Assembly: GCA_003219995.1 (NCBI GenBank)
Contig: QHRC01000168.1
Location: forward strand, 1-7,518
Reading direction: 5' to 3'
DNA length: 7,518 nt
Source of the DNA: Verrucomicrobiota bacterium
GTDB lineage: Bacteria > Verrucomicrobiota > Verrucomicrobiia > Chthoniobacterales > UBA10450
Within the stretch, counting starts at the first letter, position 1; the number at the start of each line of letters is the position of its first letter. The notes beneath the pieces are model-generated. The model was not told where the DNA came from and did no database searches. It saw only the letters and a list, made by a program, of their open reading frames with translations. Positions 1 through 4,936 of the stretch are shown here, in pieces. Made by a program: the position numbers and the translations under genes.

Positions 1-2
1 AC

Positions 3-206
3 GAAAGCGAGCTGAGCAAGATCGCGCGGCGCGATTTCGTGTACGGTGCTTACGTCAAGAGCTGGGGCTGCCATACCGGCGAGAGCATGTCGAAGAAGTG
101 GTACAACGCCACCGGCACGCATATGATCGGCGCGATCGGCAAAACGCAGTTCATGATGGAAGAACTGCCGATTCTCACTTCCGAAGGCGGGAAGTGGGTG
201 AATTGA
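3..206 (+). CDS. C-terminal fragment of an unidentified protein (5' end outside window)
   Basis: The open frame enters from the left edge and ends with TGA at 204-206, leaving 67 residues. I do not recognise the family with confidence. Visible features are a basic and aromatic stretch (IARRDFVYGAY) followed by SWGCHTGESMS around residues 21-31, then an alternating Gly and hydrophobic stretch (THMIGAIGKTQF), and a short polar tail ending GKWVN. A Cys after small and aromatic residues, followed by a new strand, is loosely like the nucleophile region of caspase-like (clan CD) cysteine peptidases. The histidine partner would lie upstream and cannot be seen, so this is only a guess. There is no membrane segment in the visible part. 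It is read in the same direction as bioB but separated from it by 176 bases, so co-transcription is uncertain. Confidence 0.7.
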   Translation, partial: ESELSKIARRDFVYGAYVKSWGCHTGESMSKKWYNATGTHMIGAIGKTQFMMEELPILTSEGGKWVN

Positions 207-243
207 GCGGCTGGGGAAGCCGCGAAATGGACGGGCAAGCCCG
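207..243. other. Two small GC-rich hairpins after the first gene
   Basis: Directly after the stop codon, GCGGCT (207-212) pairs with AGCCGC (218-223) across a 5-base loop. Then CGGGC (232-236) pairs with GCCCG (239-243). Neither is followed by a T run, so they are not a clear intrinsic terminator. They could slow 3' decay or help Rho-independent release weakly. Confidence 0.4.
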
Positions 244-310
244 AGAGGGTGAGCGAGCGGGAGGCGAGCGAATCAATTGATTTTTGATTTTCCGATTTAA
301 CATCCCCGCT

Positions 311-344
311 CTTGTCATTCTGAGCGAAGTCGAGGAATCTCTTA
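311..344. repeat. Interspersed repeat of the GTCATTCTGAGCGAAG type
   Basis: The stretch starting GTCATTCTGAGCGAAG at 314 and running through GAGGAATCTC matches, from memory, a short interspersed repeat found in many unrelated bacterial genomes. When translated it is known for producing false peptides such as LVILSEVEES. Here it lies in the leader between the first gene and bioB, and only one half is present, without a facing inverted copy. It also explains why the bioB frame can be extended upstream to 284 without this being real coding sequence. No second copy was seen in the window. Confidence 0.6.
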
Positions 345-382
345 CTGTTATTTCGGGCCCCACGCTACTTCGTCCGCCAGTC

Positions 383-1342
383 ATGAAATTTTCCGGGTTA
401 TCCGCGCTGTATCATCAGCCGCTTTTCGATTTGATTTCGCAAAGCCGTTCGGTGCATCTCGAACATTGGCGCGGTGAAGATGTGCAGCGGTGCAGTTTGC
501 TCAGCATCAAGACCGGCGGGTGCAGCGAAGACTGCGCCTATTGCACGCAGTCTGCGCATTATTCCACCGGCCTCGAGCGCGAAGAGTTATTGTCGATCCA
601 AAAAATTAAGGCCACGGCGCAACGAGCCCGCGCCCAGGGGGCGACCCGTTTCTGCATGGGCGCGGCCTGGCGCGGCGTGCGCGATGGGACGGAGAAATTT
701 GAGCGCGTGCTCGAGATCGTCCGAGAAGTAAGCGGGCTCGGCATGGAAGTTTGTGTCACGCTCGGCGAGATCGGTCCGGTGGAGGCGCGCAAACTCAAGG
801 CGGCCGGCGTAACGGCTTACAATCACAACATCGACACCTCGCCCGAATTTTATCCCGAGATTGTAAGTACACATTCCTTCCAAGATCGCTTGAACACGAT
901 CGCCGCCGTCCAGGGAAGCGGCATGTCGGTCTGCTGCGGCGGAATCATCGGCATGGGTGAATCGGAAAACGATCGGCTGCGCATGATTGAGATTTTAAGC
1001 GAACTCGATCCACCGCCGCAAAGCGTGCCGATCAATTGTTTGATCCCGCAAAGCGGGACGCCGCTGGCCGACCAACCGTCAGTTGATGTTTTTGAGCTTG
1101 TCCGCCTCATTGCCGTCGCCCGAATTGCGTTGCCGAAAGCGCGTGTCCGCCTCGCCGCCGGGCGCACCAGGATTTCGCGGGAAGGCCAGGCGCTCTGCTT
1201 TTTTGCCGGCGCGAATTCGATTTTTTTCGGCGACAAACTTCTGACCGCAAAGAATCCGGCGGTAGATATCGATCTTGGGTTGTTGCGTGAACTGGGATTG
1301 GAAATTGAATCGTCCGGCGCAGCTTTGACCGGCCATTCCTGA
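383..1342 (+). CDS. bioB: Biotin synthase (radical SAM)
   Basis: Biotin synthase inserts sulfur into dethiobiotin in the last step of biotin synthesis, in the cytoplasm. The 319-residue protein carries the radical-SAM motif CSEDCAYC (Cys47, Cys51, Cys54) for the [4Fe-4S] cluster. The family ligands of the second, sacrificial [2Fe-2S] cluster are also present: Cys91 in RFCMGAAWR, Cys124 in MEVCVTLGE, Cys184 in SVCCGGIIGMGE, and an Arg in VRLAAGR (256-261). YNHNIDTS (146-153) and AGANSIFFGDKLLT (275-288) are also typical. The frame is open back to 284, but the extra 33 residues are repeat-derived (LVILSEVEES) and the family N-terminus fits Met at 383. No clear Shine-Dalgarno site precedes it. 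Cys185 next to Cys184 replaces the Ser common in the family. No other biotin gene is visible nearby. Length is slightly under E. coli BioB (346). Confidence 0.97.
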   Translation: MKFSGLSALYHQPLFDLISQSRSVHLEHWRGEDVQRCSLLSIKTGGCSEDCAYCTQSAHYSTGLEREELLSIQKIKATAQRARAQGATRFCMGAAWRGVRDGTEKFERVLEIVREVSGLGMEVCVTLGEIGPVEARKLKAAGVTAYNHNIDTSPEFYPEIVSTHSFQDRLNTIAAVQGSGMSVCCGGIIGMGESENDRLRMIEILSELDPPPQSVPINCLIPQSGTPLADQPSVDVFELVRLIAVARIALPKARVRLAAGRTRISREGQALCFFAGANSIFFGDKLLTAKNPAVDIDLGLLRELGLEIESSGAALTGHS

Positions 1343-1343
1343 A

Positions 1344-1553
1344 ATGAAAATCGCCAGCGACACCGGAAAAGCGATCGGTTTAATCTTGATCTACACCGCG
1401 CTGCTGTTTTTTTTGATTGGAGTGGCTGCTCACTCGAAGAGCGATTTCCACTCGCGCGCTCTCATCTTCCGGACCGGCCTCGTCACGGCCGCTGTTTTCG
1501 CCACGCTTGGAGTTATTGCGCTTCTATTCTCTTGGAGAGGAAAACAAGGTTGA
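1344..1553 (+). CDS. Small two-helix membrane protein coupled to bioB
   Basis: A 69-residue protein starts one base after the bioB stop (TGA-A-ATG), so it is probably translated by coupling from the same mRNA. It has two hydrophobic stretches, about residues 10-29 (rich in Ile, Leu and Phe) and 44-64 (Val, Ala, Leu, ending FSW). They are joined by a polar loop with His and Arg (HSKSDFHSR), and the protein ends in a basic tail (RGKQG). This predicts a hairpin in the inner membrane. No catalytic motif or named family is recognised. The position suggests a link to biotin supply, but a genome-specific passenger gene is equally possible. It resembles none of the known biotin transporters: BioY is much larger. 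Confidence 0.7.
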   Translation: MKIASDTGKAIGLILIYTALLFFLIGVAAHSKSDFHSRALIFRTGLVTAAVFATLGVIALLFSWRGKQG

Positions 1554-1600
1554 AGCTGTCAGGGTGCAGTGGCGCCTGTCCTCAGCCGCGATTCGCATCT

Positions 1601-1631
1601 GCGCGTGAGAACACGCGTCCCTATACTTTTT
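1601..1631 (+). terminator. Possible terminator of the bioB transcript
   Basis: CGCGTG (1602-1607) pairs with CACGCG (1612-1617) around the tetraloop AGAA, with a possible added G-T pair. A five-T run follows at 1627-1631. The T run is nine bases from the stem, farther than in a typical intrinsic terminator, so this is a weak call. Confidence 0.35.
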
Positions 1632-1650
1632 GGTACGGAGTCCGTTTTGC

Positions 1651-1695
1651 AAAAAAAAGAACGCGGCGGCGACCCTTCTCCCTGATCGCCGCCGC
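1651..1695 (-). terminator. Intrinsic terminator of the Spy-like gene
   Basis: A perfect 10-base stem, GCGGCGGCGA (1663-1672) with TCGCCGCCGC (1686-1695), encloses a 13-base loop. On the - strand it is followed within a few bases by eight Ts (As at 1651-1658 on +). It lies 22 bases past the stop of the leftward Spy-like gene, so it is placed to end that transcript. Confidence 0.85.
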
Positions 1696-1717
1696 TCCAC
1701 TCTCGAAGTAGCCGAGG

Positions 1718-2098
1718 TTATTCCTTCGTGGCGTCGTGAAGTTCCTTCCGCGCGTTACGCATGTCTTGATGCGCCTTCTGGACGTCGTCGAGTTTCTGCT
1801 GCTGTTCCGGGGTAAGCAGGGGCCGGATTTGCGACATCGTCTTGTCCATCACTGCTTTTGTTTTTTCCATCGCCTCCTGGTGGATGGTGGCGATCTGCGG
1901 TTTGGCTTGATCGAGGATCGGCTGGACTTTCGTCTGCTGGTCCGGTGTTAGCTTCAATGTCTCGGTCATATGCTCAAGCGGATTGCCGTGACCATGCCAT
2001 CCGCCTTTGCCACCGGGGCCGTCTTCCGGTTGGGCAACGGCGAAGCCGCCGAGCGCGATTGCTCCTGCGGCGACAATTGCAAATAAGTTTCGTTTCAT
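1718..2098 (-). CDS. Spy/CpxP-like periplasmic protein (LTxxQ), secreted
   Basis: This 126-residue protein has a clear signal peptide: MKRN, a hydrophobic run (residues 5-20) and a likely cleavage site AVA|Q at 22/23. The mature part starts with a Gly/His-rich stretch (GGWHGHG, 32-38), then EHM (42-44). Two LTxxQ motifs follow, LTPDQ at 50-54 and LTPEQ at 95-99, in a long helical, Gln/Lys-rich body. This is the Spy/CpxP/ZraP pattern: small alpha-helical periplasmic chaperones or metal-responsive proteins made in envelope stress. The frame is open back to 2230, but the signal peptide fixes the start at 2098. The start lacks a clear Shine-Dalgarno site. It is read away from the sigma operon, behind an ECF-type promoter identical to that operon's, and a strong terminator follows. 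I infer it is the output of that sigma factor. Two His clusters could bind metal, but this is not shown. Confidence 0.88.
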   Translation of the reverse strand: MKRNLFAIVAAGAIALGGFAVAQPEDGPGGKGGWHGHGNPLEHMTETLKLTPDQQTKVQPILDQAKPQIATIHQEAMEKTKAVMDKTMSQIRPLLTPEQQQKLDDVQKAHQDMRNARKELHDATKE

Positions 2099-2155
2099 AG
2101 GTTTTGTTCTGTTTGGTGTTTTGCCAAGCGCTTCTGCGCCTCTTTCACAATTGTT

Positions 2156-2183
2156 GACCGGAGGAAGCCAGCGCCGGTTACAA
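2156..2183 (-). promoter_or_regulatory. ECF-type promoter of the Spy-like gene
   Basis: Read on the - strand, TTGTAACC (2183-2176) is followed after exactly 16 bases by GGTC (2159-2156). An AAC-containing -35 with 16-base spacing to a short GTC-type -10 is typical of ECF sigma promoters. The same pattern occurs once more, on the other strand, before the sigma gene. The predicted 5' leader of the Spy-like mRNA is about 50 bases. Function is inferred from the match and the position. Confidence 0.7.
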
Positions 2184-2205
2184 TTTTCTCTTGTCGATTT
2201 AAGGG

Positions 2206-2238
2206 CGGCATGCTTGTAACCACAACGCACGCATGCCG
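2206..2238. promoter_or_regulatory. Inverted repeat overlapping the sigma-operon promoter
   Basis: CGGCATGC (2206-2213) and GCATGCCG (2231-2238) are perfect inverted copies 17 bases apart. Inside them TTGT (2214-2217) can pair with ACAA (2222-2225). The left arm abuts the -35 box and the right arm touches the first base of the -10 box. It could be an operator for a second regulator, or a chance palindrome in GC-rich DNA. Confidence 0.4.
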
Positions 2239-2241
2239 GTC
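2214..2241 (+). promoter_or_regulatory. ECF-type promoter of the sigma operon (autoregulation)
   Basis: TTGTAACC (2214-2221), a 16-base spacer, and GGTC (2238-2241) repeat exactly the box sequences and spacing of the divergent promoter. Transcription would begin near 2248-2250, giving a leader of about 28 bases before the sigma start at 2277. The identity of boxes in a spacer flanked by the sigma gene and its likely target suggests that the sigma factor reads both. Confidence 0.7.
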
Positions 2242-2276
2242 TTAGTTAATAGTGTGGATGCGACCTCGACTATTGC

Positions 2277-2858
2277 ATGGATGATAATGATGCACGCGCG
2301 CTGGTTGAAGCTGCGCTCCAGCATGACGATGAAGCGGCTCGCGAACTGGTGCGGCGGCTTTATCCGTTGGTCGCAAAGATGGTGCGCGCCCATCGACCGC
2401 GACGAACTTCGGAGGAGGATCTTTGCCAAATGATTTTTATCAAAGTATTCCAAAAGTTATCCCAATTTTCCGGCAAAGTGCCGCTCGAGCATTGGGTCTC
2501 ACGCATTGCCATTAACACCTGCCTCAATCAAATCGCAGCCGAGAAAGTGCGGCCTGAGTTACGACATGCCGATTTGAGTGAGGAAGAACAGGCGGTCGTG
2601 GAAAATCTCGCTGCATCGTCCGGGGAGCTGTCGCCCGACCGGCGGTTCGCTTCGCGCCAATTGGTCGAACATCTGCTCGATCTTCTGAAACCGGCCGAAC
2701 GCCTTGTCCTCGATTTGCTTTACTTGCAAGGGCGTTCCGTGGAAGAGATTCGCAAGATCACTGGCTGGAGCACGTCTCTGATCAAAGTGCGAGCGTATCG
2801 CGCGCGGCAAAAAATGAAGAATCAACTCACCAAAATTTCGGCGAGAGAAAATTTATGA
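2277..2858 (+). CDS. ECF-family RNA polymerase sigma factor
   Basis: A 193-residue two-domain sigma-70 family protein of RpoE type. Region 2 spans about residues 20-92, with SEEDLCQMIFIKVFQKL (45-61) and the -10-binding stretch around PLEHWVSRIAINTCLNQ (69-85). An acidic linker follows (about 98-120). Region 4 spans about 128-182 with the helix-turn-helix RSVEEIRKITGWSTSLIKVR (153-172) that should read the -35 box. There is no region 1 or 3, as expected for ECF factors, and no C-terminal extension. The start at 2277 has no strong Shine-Dalgarno site, but it gives the usual short acidic N-terminus. The stop overlaps the next gene's start as ATGA (2855-2858), so the next protein is made by coupling. 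I infer that it directs core polymerase to the two TTGTAACC-N16-GGTC promoters upstream. The ECF subgroup cannot be assigned from sequence alone; a CnrH-like role is suggested by the neighbours. Confidence 0.95.
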   Translation: MDDNDARALVEAALQHDDEAARELVRRLYPLVAKMVRAHRPRRTSEEDLCQMIFIKVFQKLSQFSGKVPLEHWVSRIAINTCLNQIAAEKVRPELRHADLSEEEQAVVENLAASSGELSPDRRFASRQLVEHLLDLLKPAERLVLDLLYLQGRSVEEIRKITGWSTSLIKVRAYRARQKMKNQLTKISARENL

Positions 2859-3160
2859 AGGATGGCGATGAAAAACTTGATCGGTTACTGCGATCGGCGG
2901 CACTGACAAACGACGATGTTGCGCTGGAAGCACCATTTGGATTCGCTGCGCGAGTCGTGGCGATTTGGCGCACACACGAAGGCGCACCGAATGGAATCGC
3001 GCGATTGCTTCGTCGAGTCGCGCTGTTCGCGTGCGCCATTCTTGTGTTCTCGGCAGCGGGCGCCTACCGCGAATTTAGGCAAACTTGGGAATTCGATGAT
3101 TCGTTTTCTAACAAATTTGCCATCGCGGACTCCGCGATTCAGGATGAATTTTCGCAATGA
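2855..3160 (+). CDS. Putative single-pass anti-sigma factor (CnrY-like by position)
   Basis: A 101-residue protein sits between the sigma gene and a Spy-like sensor, with ATGA overlaps at both ends, so all three are made together. The N-terminal 50 residues are charged and should be cytoplasmic. They include DRLLRSA (9-15) and EAPFGFAARVVAIWR (25-39), an APxGFAxRV pattern common just before the membrane helix in anti-sigma factors. One membrane segment follows at about 54-70 (VALFACAILVFSAAG), flanked by RLLRR on the inner side. A short acidic outer tail of about 30 residues completes it. There is no HxxxCxxC zinc motif, so it is not a ZAS-type anti-sigma. I infer that it binds the sigma factor with its N-terminal segment and contacts the sensor outside. 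The function is not proven by sequence similarity. Confidence 0.75.
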   Translation: MKDGDEKLDRLLRSAALTNDDVALEAPFGFAARVVAIWRTHEGAPNGIARLLRRVALFACAILVFSAAGAYREFRQTWEFDDSFSNKFAIADSAIQDEFSQ

Positions 3161-3582
3161 GCACCGCGTTGAAATGGAAGTTGCTCGTCGGCTTCGTGCT
3201 CGTCTTTCTCGCTGGCGGCATGACCGGCGGATTTTTCGGCGCGTCTCAGGCGCGGCATTTCTTCTTTGCTCAACATCACCATCGCGGCGTCCTGGCCGAG
3301 CACATGCGGCAACGGCTGCGTGCGGAACTCGAGCTCACGCCGGAACAGGTCGCGAAGATTTCGCCAGTTATCGATAACGCCGCCGCGCAACTCGAACGGA
3401 TTCGAATGGAGACCGGCCAACAGGTTCACGCGACGATGACCCAAATGCACCGGGAAATGGCGGCGAATCTGACCGACGAACAGCGTGCGAAACTGGAGCG
3501 AATCGAATCGCACCATCGAACTTGGCGTGGCTTTCACGAGGCGCCGCCGCCGCGATCTCCGGCCGAAGAGCGCCAGGAATAA
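3157..3582 (+). CDS. Membrane-anchored Spy/CnrX-like periplasmic sensor
   Basis: This 141-residue protein has an uncleaved-looking N-terminal anchor (about 8-30, LLVGFVLVFLAGGMTGGFFG) and then a periplasmic domain of the Spy/CpxP/ZraP/CnrX type. LTPEQ at 60-64 and LTDEQ at 105-109 are the two LTxxQ motifs, in a helical body rich in Gln, Arg and Met. It is a paralogue of the divergent secreted protein: EHM precedes the first motif in both, and the two motifs are 45 residues apart in both. The His cluster HHH (40-42), His49 and Met50, and the His/Met-rich helix 91-101 (H91, M94, M97, H98, M101) could bind a metal, as CnrX does for Ni and Co. The residues do not obviously match the CnrX ligand set. 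The C-terminus is Pro/Glu-rich. It starts at an ATGA overlap with the putative anti-sigma. I infer that it senses metal or misfolded protein and controls the anti-sigma factor. Confidence 0.82.
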   Translation: MSTALKWKLLVGFVLVFLAGGMTGGFFGASQARHFFFAQHHHRGVLAEHMRQRLRAELELTPEQVAKISPVIDNAAAQLERIRMETGQQVHATMTQMHREMAANLTDEQRAKLERIESHHRTWRGFHEAPPPRSPAEERQE

Positions 3583-3641
3583 CAGCGGCGCGAAACGGCG
3601 AACCCATTTGCCACCGGGCTGCCACTCTCACTGGAAACCGG

Positions 3642-3812
3642 CTAGAGTTTTTTCGCCACCGAAATGCCGAGGATGAAGAATACCAGACAAACAACCAGGA
3701 AAAGAAAAAAGAGAAATTTTGCGATTCCCGCCGCGGCTGAAGCGATCCCGGTAAATCCGAACAGCGCCGCCACCAGCGCGATGACCAAAAAAATTAAAGC
3801 CCAACGCAACAT
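3642..3812 (-). CDS. DUF1328 (UPF0391, YtjA-like) small membrane protein
   Basis: A 56-residue protein, easily missed because of its size. It starts [20 protein letters not shown] and continues through [20 protein letters not shown], the hallmark of the DUF1328/YtjA family found across bacteria. Two hydrophobic helices (about 4-20 and 31-50) are split by the small-residue turn [10 protein letters not shown], and the tail is basic (AKKL). A near-perfect Shine-Dalgarno sequence, AGGAGGT (3826-3820 on the - strand), lies seven bases before the ATG, the best ribosome site in the window. It implies strong translation. The molecular function of the family is unknown; members are often linked with stress responses. 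It converges on the sigma operon (60-base gap) and seems to be a single-gene unit. No TTGTAACC-type promoter is seen before it. Confidence 0.9.
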   Translation of the reverse strand: MLRWALIFLVIALVAALFGFTGIASAAAGIAKFLFFLFLVVCLVFFILGISVAKKL

Positions 3813-3872
3813 TTTGCTCACCTCCTCAATCTAAATTCGCGGACGCTGGCAAAGGCGCGTGTGATTATTCCG

Positions 3873-3931
3873 TTGTAGGCAACCGCTTCGGTTGCCGATT
3901 TAGCAGACGGCGCGATGCGCCTCCCCTACAA
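3873..3931. repeat. Composite palindromic element (REPIN/MITE-like)
   Basis: Short terminal inverted repeats TTGTAGG (3873-3879) and CCTACAA (3925-3931) enclose two hairpins. GGCAACCG (3878-3885) pairs with CGGTTGCC (3889-3896) across CTT, and GGCGC (3909-3913) pairs with GCGCC (3917-3921) across GAT. The unit is 59 bases. Its right end overlaps the last codon and the TAG stop of pyrD. The structure resembles small non-autonomous repeat elements, but only one copy is in this window, so a repeat family is inferred. With no T run it is not a standard terminator, although it could stabilise the pyrD 3' end. Confidence 0.55.
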
Positions 3932-4936
3932 TTCTCTGGCGATTTCGTCAAGCAAGCCCGGCCCGCGATAAATGTAACCGGTATAAATCTGAAGAAGCTT
4001 CGCTCCAGCCTCAAATTTTTCGCGAGCGGATCGCGCGTCAAAAATTCCGCCCGAGCCGATCACGGGGATCGCCGATCTTGCGCTGATTGCGCGAATCAAG
4101 GCGGTTGATTTTTCGCGCAGCGGCGCGCCGCTCAGACCGCCTGCTTCATCGAGAACGGTCGGAATTGACGAGTGATCAAGGGTTGTATTGGTCGCGATGA
4201 TCCCGGCGGCTTCATTTTCTTCACAGGTGGCAATGACCTCGTTCAATTCGTTAGACGAGAGATCGGGCGAGATTTTTATCAGGACCGGTTTAGGCGCGAT
4301 TTGGTTTTTTTCCCGAACCGCACCAAGCAATTGCGCCAGTGCCTCGCGTCCTTGCAACTCGCGCAAACCCGGCGTGTTGGGCGAGCTCACATTTAAGACA
4401 ATGTAATCGGCAAATTCCCGAAGCAGCCGGAAAGAGTAGAGGTAATCGTCTGTGGTCTCCTCCAACGGTGTCTCCCTCGATTTGCCGATGTTGATGCCGA
4501 GGGGAACATCGGGCCAGCGCTTGCCGCCCCGCAGTTTGCGCAGCCGTTCGGCGATCGCGGCTGCACCCTCGTTGTTGAATCCAAGACGATTGATCAAGGC
4601 TTCTTGCTCGGGAAACCGAAAGATGCGCGGCTTTGGATTGCCGGACTGCGCTTTGGCAGTCACGGTGCCGATCTCGATGAAACCGAAGCCGAGCGCGGCC
4701 CATGCTGGCAAAGCCACGCCGTTTTTGTCCAGGCCCGCGGCCAGTCCGATCGGATTCCGAAAGGTCAGCCCGAAAACGGTTTTCGGCTTCGGCGCGGGCT
4801 GAAAAGACTGGAGCGCGCGCAACGCAAGATCGAAATAGGAGGCGCCGCGCAGCAGCACGATGGCGAGATGATGCGCCGCTTCGGCGTCGAGAGAAAAGAG
4901 CAATGGCCTAATGAGTCGCTCGTAGCTACTTCTCAT
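3926..4936 (-). CDS. pyrD: Dihydroorotate dehydrogenase (quinone), class 2
   Basis: PyrD oxidises dihydroorotate to orotate in pyrimidine synthesis, passing electrons through FMN to membrane quinone. The 336-residue length and the N-terminal membrane-associating helices (YERLIRPLLFSLDAEAAHHL, 5-24) mark class 2. Family motifs run in order: NPIGLAAGLDKNG (61-73), IGTVTAKAQSGNPKPR (89-104), NRLGFNNEG (116-124), GINIGKS (147-153), LNVSSPNTPGLR (181-192) with the likely catalytic base Ser185, KISPDL (221-226), ATNTT (248-252), and the phosphate-binding GSGGI (294-298). The frame is open to 5116, but the family N-terminus and the ATGA overlap with the mnmE stop (4933-4936) fix the start at 4936. 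It is thus translationally coupled to mnmE, an unrelated tRNA-modification gene. The end is at the family's usual place, and its TAG stop lies within a palindromic element. Confidence 0.97.
   Translation of the reverse strand: MRSSYERLIRPLLFSLDAEAAHHLAIVLLRGASYFDLALRALQSFQPAPKPKTVFGLTFRNPIGLAAGLDKNGVALPAWAALGFGFIEIGTVTAKAQSGNPKPRIFRFPEQEALINRLGFNNEGAAAIAERLRKLRGGKRWPDVPLGINIGKSRETPLEETTDDYLYSFRLLREFADYIVLNVSSPNTPGLRELQGREALAQLLGAVREKNQIAPKPVLIKISPDLSSNELNEVIATCEENEAAGIIATNTTLDHSSIPTVLDEAGGLSGAPLREKSTALIRAISARSAIPVIGSGGIFDARSAREKFEAGAKLLQIYTGYIYRGPGLLDEIAREL

Noticed and set aside
284..382. N-terminal extension of BioB beginning at 284
   Set aside because: The 33 residues derive from an interspersed repeat and do not belong to the BioB family; Met at 383 fits.
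2154..2184. Sigma-70 promoter TTGACC-N19-TACAAT on the + strand upstream of the sigma gene
   Set aside because: The spacer is too long (19), and both boxes are explained by the reverse strand: GGTC and TTGTAACC of the divergent ECF-type promoter.
2099..2230. 44-residue N-terminal extension of the Spy-like protein
   Set aside because: It would bury the signal peptide inside the protein and covers the promoter region; the Met at 2098 directly precedes KRN and the hydrophobic core.
3969..3980. Further TGTAACC box on the + strand within pyrD
   Set aside because: It is not preceded by the extra T and has no GGTC 16 bases on; it lies in PyrD codons for conserved residues.
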